Shown here: in pieces, positions 32,964-41,607 of the stretch | Position numbering within the stretch: position 1 is the stretch's first letter | Layout of the letters: the number at the start of each line of letters is the position of its first letter | Assembly: GCA_905221605.1 (NCBI GenBank) | Contig: CAJNDS010000783.1 | Location: 1 to 64,000, forward strand | Source: Symbiodinium natans | Lineage: Eukaryota > Sar > Dinophyceae > Suessiales > Symbiodiniaceae | Reading direction: 5' to 3' | Length of the DNA stretch: 64,000 bases | Notes under the pieces: model-generated | What the model was told of the DNA's origin: nothing | The model's input: only the letters and a program-made list of their open reading frames with translations | The model's database searches: none | Translations under genes and position numbers: made by a program

Positions 32964-34994
32964 ATGAAACGCCCGACGGATCCTGATGATAAGCACTTCA
33001 GTAAAGCAAAGAGCAAGTGTGCACCACCACCCCTGGGGGGGCTTGCGCTACCAGTTGACAAACCTAAAGGAACCGCTCCCCCTCTGCCGGCGGCAGGTCT
33101 TGCCCAGCCTTTGTACTCCCAGGGACGACGCATTGAGCCAGTTCCACGTGCCGGGCAACCTCTGCCCGTTCCTGTTGCGGCATCCAGCAGGAGCGATTGT
33201 GGTTCCGATGCTGAAGAAGAATCAGCCAGACACTTTGCCAGGTTTCGGCAGTCCTTCGCAGAATCCAACCAACAGCGGCAAAGTAGTTCATCGTTTCTCT
33301 TGAAAGCTGCCCCGAAGCGAAAGCCAGCAAAGGCGGCCGATCCCCACCATCCCAAGTTCCAGCAGATTGCAGGTTTCTCCCAGATGGCCTTGTCACTGTT
33401 TTGGGGTGTGCTTGTTTTTATGGGTGATTGTAGTGGATTGTTCAAGCAGATTCAGTGCTCCGAATTTGCCAGTCATCACACCTCGCGAATTCTTTCCGGG
33501 TATGCCACGAACACGGTGCTCCGTTACCTGGCAGCTTGGTCACACTTTGTGGCGAACCTTGAAGGGCTAGGCCTCTGTTTTGGCAATCTTGATAGTGTTA
33601 TGATGGCAGACATACTAGTCACCATGTCCCTTGAGAAGCATGGAGACCCTACTCTGGGTTCAAGCTGTTGCATGACAATCAAAGCACTTCGTTGGCTATG
33701 CAAAGTCGCAGAATGTACCATCTTATCGTGCGCGTATGAAAAAGTGATTGATTCTTTTCTGAAGTCAAAAATTCCTCGTGAACGCCGTGAGAGTTTCCCA
33801 CTACCCACTTGGGTGCTCCAGCTGTGGGAAAGACGCATCTTGATGAAGCAGGCATCATTCCTTGAAGTGGTTGTGCTTGGTGGTTTTTTGGTTGCTGCCT
33901 GGGGTTCATTGCGATTTGCGGATCTTCAACGTGTGGAGTGGAGTTCATTATCTTTTGATTTACATGTCCTTCGTGGTACGTGTTATGCGACCAAAACATG
34001 TCACACCGGGCAGCCCTGGGGCATCCTTGCGTCAGGTATTCTGTCTCGTGGGACGCATTCTTGGGTTAGCAAATACCTGCATGCCCTTGACAGGCTAGCT
34101 ACAATGCATGTTCGAAACCACCCAGATTCGTGGCTTCCATCGTTCTTGCTTCCAGCAGTGCAAGGCGACAGCTTCATGTTGCCCCTGCAAGCTATGTGCT
34201 ATGCTGAGGCGCTGAGGTGGTTGAGGCATTTTCTCCTCATGCCTTGGGCGTCCGCACCACCAGAGGTACCGCCCCTCAATTTCACAGTGCACAGTCTCAA
34301 GGCCACTATGCTTTCCATGTCCCTTCAAGTCAATGTTGATGAGGTTGATAGGAAACGTCAAGGGCACCACCGCATAAGCAGCTCCGCTCTTTATTCCCGT
34401 GATGATGTTCATGGCATGCTTCGGTGCCAATCTTGCATTCGTGATAGCATCCGCACAGGCTTCCGATTTTTGGTCCCCCAGCACAGAGGAGGGCAGCAGC
34501 CCTTGACACCAGCGTACATCCCGCCGGAAGCCTTCTCTAAGGACTACGAGTTTGAACCCTTCCAGTGGTTCTCGTTTCAACTTGATGGCAGTGACGATTT
34601 GCTTCAAAGCAGTAATGGGAGTTGGGAGGTCGCAGAAAATCAAATAGTCACCCCTGATCCAGATATAGAGGCGCTGGACAAAGATCTCGTGTACCACTCC
34701 GACCCAGGATCTTCAGATGAGAGCGAGGAGGAACCTTCGGCACCCCCGGCCGAAGAGCACGACTTAGGTGAGCCTGAGGAATTCTTGCTGGGCTCCTGCA
34801 CCGCGGTGTTGCATGTGCTCTGCCCTTCAGATGCTTTGTCAGGCACTCTTGTCAATGGGACATATATGCGTGCAAAGTGTGGTGCCACTCTTCCGGCCGA
34901 TCGGCTCATGATCCACACGTCAGTGCCATCTTCGTGTCGGTTGTGCAGACGCAGTGCATGCTTGGCAGCTTTATCTTGTTGTTCCGAGGAGTGA
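32964..34994 (+). CDS. Tyrosine recombinase of the YR retroelement
   Basis: 676 residues from the ATG at 32964. The first ~130 residues are Pro/Lys-rich. A helical N-terminal SAM-like core (NTVLRYLAAWSHFVANLEGL) is followed by the catalytic domain. The first Arg is in AAWGSLRFADLQRVEW (codon 33912), the H-x-x-R box reads HSLKATML (34290-34313, with Lys for Arg), a late His lies in RQGHHRISS, and the nucleophile is probably Tyr in ALYSRDDV (codon 34392). Such enzymes insert a circular cDNA by site-specific strand exchange without target duplication, which fits the clean junctions. An acidic, Cys-containing tail ends the protein. Between 34995 and 35363 nothing was seen. Confidence 0.8.
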   Translation: MKRPTDPDDKHFSKAKSKCAPPPLGGLALPVDKPKGTAPPLPAAGLAQPLYSQGRRIEPVPRAGQPLPVPVAASSRSDCGSDAEEESARHFARFRQSFAESNQQRQSSSSFLLKAAPKRKPAKAADPHHPKFQQIAGFSQMALSLFWGVLVFMGDCSGLFKQIQCSEFASHHTSRILSGYATNTVLRYLAAWSHFVANLEGLGLCFGNLDSVMMADILVTMSLEKHGDPTLGSSCCMTIKALRWLCKVAECTILSCAYEKVIDSFLKSKIPRERRESFPLPTWVLQLWERRILMKQASFLEVVVLGGFLVAAWGSLRFADLQRVEWSSLSFDLHVLRGTCYATKTCHTGQPWGILASGILSRGTHSWVSKYLHALDRLATMHVRNHPDSWLPSFLLPAVQGDSFMLPLQAMCYAEALRWLRHFLLMPWASAPPEVPPLNFTVHSLKATMLSMSLQVNVDEVDRKRQGHHRISSSALYSRDDVHGMLRCQSCIRDSIRTGFRFLVPQHRGGQQPLTPAYIPPEAFSKDYEFEPFQWFSFQLDGSDDLLQSSNGSWEVAENQIVTPDPDIEALDKDLVYHSDPGSSDESEEEPSAPPAEEHDLGEPEEFLLGSCTAVLHVLCPSDALSGTLVNGTYMRAKCGATLPADRLMIHTSVPSSCRLCRRSACLAALSCCSEE

Positions 34995-35363
34995 GCTGGA
35001 ATGTTCGAGTCAGAAAAGTGTGGTTGTTGTTTTGCGTATGCATCAATGAAACAGCAGGCTGTCATGTTGCACATGTCCACCAAGGGTTAGATTGTTGCTA
35101 TGATCTTGACATGCTTTTGGTGTTTCTGCAGGCAGGCGCTCGATTGGGCTAGCAAATCCCCAAGGAAAGATCTTTAGGAGTGTGGCGTCTTGCAAGAGTT
35201 TCCCGTGGTAGTCAGAAGATGCCCAGGAAGTCTCGTACATGTCAGATTCGTTGCTTAGCATGCTCATTTAGCTCACGAGAACAAAGCTTTGTCTTCCTAT
35301 CTAAGAATCACATATTGGTCTAGCGCTAAACACCAACATTAGCCCTGCGGTATCTTGCATGTA

Positions 35364-36575
35364 ATGGCTGATTCCGAGTTGGAGAGTGCACTGGCGAAGG
35401 AAGGCTTGGCAGCAGAGGTCATCAAAGTGGCCACGGAAGGGGGCTGGACAGCCTCGGCGTTCAAACACGTTGTTGAAACTCAGGCAGAAGTTGAGGGAGC
35501 CATCCCCGAGATCTTCCCAGGTCAGATTTTGTCTCGGTTGCAGATAGCCCAGATCAAAGCAGCGTGGGCGGGCATGCAAACATCCAGTTCCTCTAGTGCT
35601 CTACCGGCCCCTGTCAACGCAGATCCTACTTTGGAGACATGGGTAGAGAGTTTTGCTCCCAAAATTGCATCCACGAAGCTGTCCGAAATGAAGCGCCAAT
35701 TCCTTGCAAATTACCCAAGTGAGGTCTTGAATCCATCTACTCTACCCTCTTTGAGGCTGATTTCCCTCGCAGCTCATCAAGAGGCACGTTCGGAGTATAA
35801 ATGGATAGCTTGGAAACATCGCATGACGGAAGAGAAAGCTTCGGAGTTGTTAATTGCCAGACCCCACAAACAGCCCAAGCTCGAAATGCTGGGTCTTTCC
35901 AGCTTGCTCCTTGATGATCCGCCTACAATCGAAGTGACCGATGCCAATATGGGTATCAGTGGCATCCAGCGAATCTTGGCAGTGCATGACGTTGCGTTGG
36001 CCATGGTTGGCTCTGCTCACCTTGCCCGCCTTAAAGCCTACAGCTGCAAGTTCGTCCAGCTTGTGTCCCAGCGTTTCGACCCAACATCAGGCCTGCGTGC
36101 ACCGACAATCCTAGAAGCGCAACAGGCAGATTGTCGGATTTGGCAGAGCATCCATTCTTTAGTCAGTGAGAAAGCTTGGAGCTTGAATGACGCGTTGCAT
36201 GAGTTCACTGAAATCAGAGGTGAGCTTAGCACCTTGCTGCAGGCTCGTCCGAAAGCTTTGTTCATCCCCCGCGGCCCCGATCTCAAAGGCAAGGGGAAGC
36301 AGGTCGGCCAATGGAAAGGCCTCGGCAAGGGCCAGGGCCGGGGCAAAGAAAAGGGCGGTAAGCCCAAGGGCGCTCCAGGGAGACACATCACCTTCGTGAA
36401 AGAGATCCAAGTGGGATCTGAGAAGAAAGGGCTGTGTGTCCAGTGGCAGATTGGCCGCTGCACAAGGGGAGGCTCCTGCCCCTTTGTTCATGCATGTGCA
36501 TACCCCAAGCAGGATGGATCAGCGTGTGGGAGCAAGTCGCACACAGCCTCTCAGCATGAACAGACGCCTCACTGA
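35364..36575 (+). CDS. Gag-like protein with C-terminal CCCH zinc finger
   Basis: First ATG at 35364 (MADSELESALAKEGL). The N-terminal ~70 residues are helical; the middle is globular (ETWVESFAPKIASTKLSEMK, QRILAVHDVALAMVGSAH). A basic G-K-rich linker (KGKGKQVGQWKGLGKGQGRG) precedes one CCCH finger, CVQWQIGRCTRGGSCPFVH, with further Cys/His. This plan (capsid-like core, basic linker, zinc finger) suggests an RNA-packaging gag with CCCH in place of the usual CCHC knuckle. Its TGA stop (36573-36575) is in the same frame as pol, which follows with no other stop, so read-through could give Gag-Pol. Confidence 0.7.
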   Translation: MADSELESALAKEGLAAEVIKVATEGGWTASAFKHVVETQAEVEGAIPEIFPGQILSRLQIAQIKAAWAGMQTSSSSSALPAPVNADPTLETWVESFAPKIASTKLSEMKRQFLANYPSEVLNPSTLPSLRLISLAAHQEARSEYKWIAWKHRMTEEKASELLIARPHKQPKLEMLGLSSLLLDDPPTIEVTDANMGISGIQRILAVHDVALAMVGSAHLARLKAYSCKFVQLVSQRFDPTSGLRAPTILEAQQADCRIWQSIHSLVSEKAWSLNDALHEFTEIRGELSTLLQARPKALFIPRGPDLKGKGKQVGQWKGLGKGQGRGKEKGGKPKGAPGRHITFVKEIQVGSEKKGLCVQWQIGRCTRGGSCPFVHACAYPKQDGSACGSKSHTASQHEQTPH

Positions 36576-39500
36576 TTCGAACCTACCCTTGTGCCGTGGC
36601 AAAGAATCCCGAATTCAGATTTGCAGTCTACAGAGGTATCACCCCCAGATGCCCCGCATCCTATGCAATCTCACACTGAGCCAGTTCAGTCACACCCTTT
36701 GTCGCCTTGTATGTCAGTATCACCTCAACAGCCTCTTTCAGCAAAGCACCAGGCAGGTGCAAATCGTGTTGCTGGGTATGATATCCAGCCGGCAGCTCGG
36801 CCAGCCGAGCCTGTAAATGTGCTTCCGAAATCGGTCTCCTTGTTGGAGACAAATGCTGGGCCTGTGTCGTCGCCAGCAGTGCAATGTCCTCAGGGCAACA
36901 TCCCTTCACAACCCGTGTTGGGTGATGTCACGTGCAACATGCCTGGTCGTTCCAGGAATGAGGTAACACCCGGGCAGGTGGGTGTTACACATGTTGCAGA
37001 AGAAGGTTCCTCATGCATACATGACTTTAAGTCCTGTCTTCAGGCATTACTTTCTGCCTCTTGGCCTCCACGCGTGCTTCCAGCCAGGAGCGTTACTTCA
37101 GCGGCTCCGGGGGAATCGGGATACTGGAACTTTGGGGTACGCCTAGGGAATCCTTCGGCCCGTTCATCAGTTACGGATGCACTCCCACAACTGTGTGCAA
37201 GCCTTAATGGGTTCTTGTGCCAACTGTTCCCAGGTGAGACTTGGAATGCCTTGTGTGTCAGCAGGAACATTTTGACGTCCCCGCACAAGGACACAGCAAA
37301 TTCGCCGGGGTCGTCAAATTTGACAGTGGGGATAGGTTCGTACTCGGATGGAGGCCTTTGGGTCGAGGACCAAGCAGGCACTGTACCGCAGTTCATCCCC
37401 AAGCTTGGGGTGACTCTCCCGGGCAAGATCGTCACAACGCATCATGCGCCGTTTAAGTTCCCCGTACACCTTTGGCACTGCACCCAACCGTGGCTTGGCG
37501 ATCGATGGGTGCTGACTGCCTTTACCCTCCCAGGCGTGTCAGGTGATACACTTAAGGGTTTGGGTTTCCCTTGGCCCCAGCCACGAACCAAGCCCCCAGC
37601 TCCGGTTACTACACCCGAACCCTGCCCCCCTTCTCAGCAGGCAGTTCCTAGCTTGGAGGTTAATTGGGGAAAGCCTTCTCCAAAGGGGTTTGCTCACCAC
37701 CGCTTGATCTTGCAGCCCCAAATACCTCGCCCACCACCATCCTCGCCTGCCATAGTTCAGTCAGCGCTACAGCAGTCTTCAAGGATCTTCCTGGACATTT
37801 GTTCGGGCGCAGAGAAGCCTCTATCTTCAGCGGTGCAGGAGTTAGGCTTCCCAACACTTGCAGTTGATATCCTGTTGGATAGCAGCATGGACATTCTCGA
37901 TAATACCTTTTTCGAGCAGCTCTTGTTCATCTGTGGCTCAGGTGTTGTGGGGTATTGTGCGGCATCCCCTTGCTGTTCGGAATACTCCCGCCTGAAACTC
38001 TTTGGAGGTCCCCCCTTTGCCATCCGCACACCAACCCAGCTAGGGGGCCTGGAGAACCTATCCCCATCAGCCCAGGCTCGTATACAAACAAGTCACGAGA
38101 TGCTTTTCAGGGCGTGCAAATGTCTTCAAATCGTCCATGGGGCCGGGGGCCATGGCCATTTGGAGCAACCTTCAGGTGCTATGTCCTGGGAAGAATCGTA
38201 CGTTCAAGGCTGGTTGCACTGTGGGTCTACAGCCCTCATTGTCCTCCCGGCCTGTGCTTTTGGGGAGAACTGGGCAAAAACTTGGCTGTTTGCATCGAGC
38301 TTTCAAGCCCTGTCCGTGATGGGGCAGACGTGTCAACACGGACGCAATGCACATGAGTCCGTGCAGGGACGTGAGAGTGATGGTTCGTTCAAAAGTCGTA
38401 AGACCGCTAAGTACCCCCAATGCCTGGCGGAAGAATTCGCGTTGCACATCAGGCCGCTTCTTGCAGGTGCACAGATTGAACACACTCTTGCCACCGCGTC
38501 AGCTTTAGTACCTGTCAAGGCCCTGGATGTTGGACCGTGGGTAATCCACGATGGGGCAGGTCGCCACTCTTGTGGGGATTGGAGCACCCCATTGTGCCGG
38601 GATAAGCTCAAAAATCTTCGGACATACCTTCTGGGGAAAGTTTGTGACATGCAGGGCCCCAAACGCCTGCTTGCTAAAGCCACTTGGCCCAATCCTGAAC
38701 CCCTCTTCACCACTTCGGAGGTGCAAGATGCGCGCAAAGACTTCTTCTCCTGCTTAGGTGTGGCAACAGATGCAAATACATGGAAGGTCCGTGAGCATCA
38801 ACCCTTGCATCTGCATGCGCTTGAGGCACTTGCCTGTTTTTGTGGTGATCCAGATGTGAGTCTTTGCAAATCCCTGTTGCAAGGCGTCCCCACGGGGTAC
38901 AACAACGATATCCCAGTGTCAAATTGTTTTTGGCCGAATCAAAAAGAGAACCTTGAGGATGTATCATTGTCCATCCACATGCAGAATTGGCGCTCGGCCT
39001 CAGTGGATTTGTCCGTGACCCAAGCCTTGCTGCAGGAGGAGTTAGATCAGGGTTTTTGCTTCAAGTTTGATGGCGACATTGAGGCAGCTAAGGCAAAGTG
39101 GCCGGGTACACTGGCAATAGGCAAGCTCTCCGTGGTCCGTGCGCCCAATCGTTCTGAGAGGTTGGTCTTAGATAATTCAGTGTGTGGCACGAATGCAAGT
39201 TGCAGTGTTCCAGAAGTCCAGCATATGCCATCAGTGAGGGACGTGATGCACTGTTTCCCCCTTCGGGGCACCCGCTCGCGGCAAGCTGCCATTTCTCTTG
39301 ATGTCAAAAGTGCTCACAAAAGGTGTGTTGTCAAGGAGTCCGAGCAGGGTCTCCTAGGTTTTGCTTTCGCAGATTCTCTGTACTTCTATCGCGTGGCCCC
39401 ATTCGGGGCGGTCTTTGCACAGCATTGGTGGGGGCGCTTAGGCTCCTGCCTGCTTAGGTTGTTGCATATCTTGATTTGGTTCAGCCATGCAGGCCACTTG

Positions 39501-40760
39501 TTTGTGGACGACTACTTATTCTCTCAGGCGGAAGCCGTCTTACCAGCAACAGGGGCGATGATCTGCCTCTTCTTTCAGATTCTGGGGGTACCTTTGAGTT
39601 GGAAGAAACTTCAGGTTAGTTCTCGAGTTCAATGGATAGGGTGGTGTTTCTGTTACACCTCCGGGGTCGTGTCGCTTGCAGAGGAAAAAAGGTTAAAACT
39701 TTTGGGGATGGTTCAAGATCTTCAGCGTAATCCAAAAATTTCCCGTAAGGATTTGGAGAGGTTTGTCGGGCTTGCTCTTTGGGCGGCACACCTTTTCCCG
39801 ACAATGAAGTCGCTTCTGTACACCTTCTATCATGATCTTTTCAGCCCGGCTGCTACCAACTACTCGGTGGCCCCAGACGTTTGGCCACAGCTTCGTCACC
39901 ACTTGACGGATTCCCTGCAATTCAAATCGGTTCCCCCAGGTACAGCAATTCCGCTCCACAGTACACTTTTGTCAGTCCGACATCAGGATTTGTCATCTTT
40001 GGCTGACTTGGATCGCGTGCGCATTACAGACAGGCGGGTTTGGATGCGCGTCTCAAGTCAGTCCAGTTCGAAGAGAAAGCTGAGCACCGAATCAGTGCGC
40101 ATTTTGGGTTTGTTCGAACATTGGCTTTTGCATATGTGCCCATTCTGCAGCATGCGCCCCTTAGGCAATGCATCCTTTGAGGCAAGAGCAGATGCAAGTG
40201 CACATGGCTCGATGTGCTGCATTGGTGGGTACGTTTCTCACCCCATGATAGGCCAGCGTTGGTTTCGAGAAAGCTTTTCCTACAGTGCCTTCCGGGCCCT
40301 TGAGATTCCAGTGCAAGCAGACATGCAGCTTGATATTGCTTGCTATGAAGCGCTCGCCCAGGGAGCGCTGATCTTGGCAACATCTTCTCTTTTACCTTGC
40401 GCCAGAATCCCCTTGCAGCTACGTTCCGCATCAGACAACACAGGTGCAGAGGCAGGTGTGAACGCTTCCTTCTCCACCGCTCGGCCTCTCTGTTTTTTCC
40501 TGGAAAGGATTTCTTTGCTGGCAGCTGTACATAGAACAACGCTGGATGTGTCACACATTTCCGGGGAACGCAATGTCAAGGCTGATGCCTTGTCTCGTCC
40601 TGCTGAATATGAAGTTCCCCCTGACTGCCTGGAAAAGGATAGAGTGCGGCTGTCACTCGAGGCCCTTTGGTTGCCTCGTCCAAACATTTCGGTTTTCCCC
40701 GAAGGGGCTCACCTTCCATGGTCTGTGCGGAGCAGGGGAGTGCCGAACAACCTCACTTAA
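36576..40760 (+). CDS. Pol: 2OG-dioxygenase-like, methyltransferase-like, RT and DIRS-type RNase H
   Basis: About 1394 residues, open directly after the gag TGA; the first in-frame ATG is at 36663. (1) At ~37090-37530 a 2OG-Fe(II) oxygenase-like unit: SPHKDTANS gives H-x-D (His 37284, Asp 37290), IGSYSDGGLWVED, then the distal His in LWHCTQPW (37476) and GDRWVLTAFT with Arg. (2) At ~37785-38200 a cytosine-methyltransferase-like unit: FLDICSGAEKPLSSA (motif I), YCAASPCCSEYSRLK with Pro-Cys at 37968-37973 (motif IV), GHLEQPSGAMSW (motif VI-like). (3) At ~39160-39900 RT: ISLDVKSAH and FVDDYLF (39501-39521). (4) At ~40180-40610 RNase H: ARADASAHG, SDNTGAEAG, NVKADALSRP. Domains 1-2 are inferred from motifs; substrates unknown. 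Confidence 0.78.
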   Translation, partial: FEPTLVPWQRIPNSDLQSTEVSPPDAPHPMQSHTEPVQSHPLSPCMSVSPQQPLSAKHQAGANRVAGYDIQPAARPAEPVNVLPKSVSLLETNAGPVSSPAVQCPQGNIPSQPVLGDVTCNMPGRSRNEVTPGQVGVTHVAEEGSSCIHDFKSCLQALLSASWPPRVLPARSVTSAAPGESGYWNFGVRLGNPSARSSVTDALPQLCASLNGFLCQLFPGETWNALCVSRNILTSPHKDTANSPGSSNLTVGIGSYSDGGLWVEDQAGTVPQFIPKLGVTLPGKIVTTHHAPFKFPVHLWHCTQPWLGDRWVLTAFTLPGVSGDTLKGLGFPWPQPRTKPPAPVTTPEPCPPSQQAVPSLEVNWGKPSPKGFAHHRLILQPQIPRPPPSSPAIVQSALQQSSRIFLDICSGAEKPLSSAVQELGFPTLAVDILLDSSMDILDNTFFEQLLFICGSGVVGYCAASPCCSEYSRLKLFGGPPFAIRTPTQLGGLENLSPSAQARIQTSHEMLFRACKCLQIVHGAGGHGHLEQPSGAMSWEESYVQGWLHCGSTALIVLPACAFGENWAKTWLFASSFQALSVMGQTCQHGRNAHESVQGRESDGSFKSRKTAKYPQCLAEEFALHIRPLLAGAQIEHTLATASALVPVKALDVGPWVIHDGAGRHSCGDWSTPLCRDKLKNLRTYLLGKVCDMQGPKRLLAKATWPNPEPLFTTSEVQDARKDFFSCLGVATDANTWKVREHQPLHLHALEALACFCGDPDVSLCKSLLQGVPTGYNNDIPVSNCFWPNQKENLEDVSLSIHMQNWRSASVDLSVTQALLQEELDQGFCFKFDGDIEAAKAKWPGTLAIGKLSVVRAPNRSERLVLDNSVCGTNASCSVPEVQHMPSVRDVMHCFPLRGTRSRQAAISLDVKSAHKRCVVKESEQGLLGFAFADSLYFYRVAPFGAVFAQHWWGRLGSCLLRLLHILIWFSHAGHLFVDDYLFSQAEAVLPATGAMICLFFQILGVPLSWKKLQVSSRVQWIGWCFCYTSGVVSLAEEKRLKLLGMVQDLQRNPKISRKDLERFVGLALWAAHLFPTMKSLLYTFYHDLFSPAATNYSVAPDVWPQLRHHLTDSLQFKSVPPGTAIPLHSTLLSVRHQDLSSLADLDRVRITDRRVWMRVSSQSSSKRKLSTESVRILGLFEHWLLHMCPFCSMRPLGNASFEARADASAHGSMCCIGGYVSHPMIGQRWFRESFSYSAFRALEIPVQADMQLDIACYEALAQGALILATSSLLPCARIPLQLRSASDNTGAEAGVNASFSTARPLCFFLERISLLAAVHRTTLDVSHISGERNVKADALSRPAEYEVPPDCLEKDRVRLSLEALWLPRPNISVFPEGAHLPWSVRSRGVPNNLT

Positions 40761-40803
40761 GCTTGGGGTTTTCTCCGGGGCGAGGTTGCTGGGTAGTTTA
40801 ATT

Positions 40804-40974
40804 TGGGGTAACTTGGTCCCACCCATCAACCTGTTGTGTGCATCGTTGCTGTTTCCTCGAGTGGACGTTGGTGAGGATTTCCGGCACTCCAGAGAAAACA
40901 AAGCGTGGAGCGAAGCTCGTAGCCTTTTGAAGCCTCCGGCTATACCGCTAGCAAGCACAACTAGTTTATAGAAC
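40804..40974 (+). repeat. Internal repeat B1 of the YR retroelement
   Basis: 171 bp apparently identical to B2 (41434-41604). It begins TGGGGTAACTTGGTCCC, ends CTAGTTTATAGAAC, and abuts A2. Confidence 0.93.
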
Positions 40975-41066
40975 GTATCATGTACTTGTTCATGTATGTT
41001 TTATAAACTACGTTCGTGCGTCATTTTGGCTTTAGAGTGGTGCTTGCTAGCGAGAAAGTCAAGTTT
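40975..41066 (+). repeat. Internal repeat A2 of the YR retroelement
   Basis: 92 bp identical to A1. The B1-A2 junction is what a circular form would contain where its two ends join. The inverted motifs CTAGTTTATA (40961-40970) and TTATAAACTA (41001-41010) flank the junction. Confidence 0.93.
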
Positions 41067-41433
41067 CCTCACCCACCCACCCCAATTTTTGGGGTTCTCT
41101 GTCTCACTGGCACTGGCCAGAAGAACAATCAAGACCTCGTTACAAGAAAGTGGGCTCTCGGGGCGGGCCGTAGCACAGTACCTGTATTGCAGGTAGTCTC
41201 ACTTGTATGCATCTCTTTTGGAGAAAGCCCATCTGGGCTTCTGGGTTCACACTTGCACAGTCATGTTTCTTGTAAGGGCGGCTGAAAAAGCTGTCTGGTG
41301 TCAGTTTTCTCCGTACAGGCCATATCTTGCTTTGCAGTATGCTGCGGATGACCGGGGCGAAACCGTGTTAACCTTAGTGTTTTTCACTTACCTTTTCTCG
41401 TGTTGTCAAAGTGTTGCTTCGGTCTGTCATGGG
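41067..41433. other. Unique spacer between A2 and B2
   Basis: 367 bp with no recognised gene or repeat. Known PAT/Ngaro elements have little or no spacer here, so this is a variation on the plan. Confidence 0.6.
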
Positions 41434-41604
41434 TGGGGTAACTTGGTCCCACCCATCAACCTGTTGTGTGCATCGTTGCTGTTTCCTCGAGTGGACGTTG
41501 GTGAGGATTTCCGGCACTCCAGAGAAAACAAAGCGTGGAGCGAAGCTCGTAGCCTTTTGAAGCCTCCGGCTATACCGCTAGCAAGCACAACTAGTTTATA
41601 GAAC
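41434..41604 (+). repeat. Terminal repeat B2 of the YR retroelement
   Basis: Matches B1 across 171 bp. Three bases later (41608) the RNase H coding sequence of copia element 2 resumes. Confidence 0.93.
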
Positions 41605-41607
41605 CGT

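Larger units (their letters stand above)
32419..41607 (+). mobile_element. Tyrosine-recombinase retroelement (Ngaro/PAT/DIRS-like) carrying methyltransferase and dioxygenase domains
   Basis: A 9189-bp insertion in the RNase H gene of copia element 2, with no target duplication beyond a shared GT. The termini are split direct repeats in the order A1 (32419-32510), ORFs, B1 (40804-40974), A2 (40975-41066), B2 (41434-41604), the arrangement known for PAT/Ngaro elements. It encodes a tyrosine recombinase rather than a DDE integrase, a gag-like protein with a CCCH finger, and a large pol. All three main ORFs are open, and both repeat pairs appear identical, so the insertion is probably recent. The recombinase ORF lies first, whereas in known Ngaro and PAT elements it lies last. 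Confidence 0.87.
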
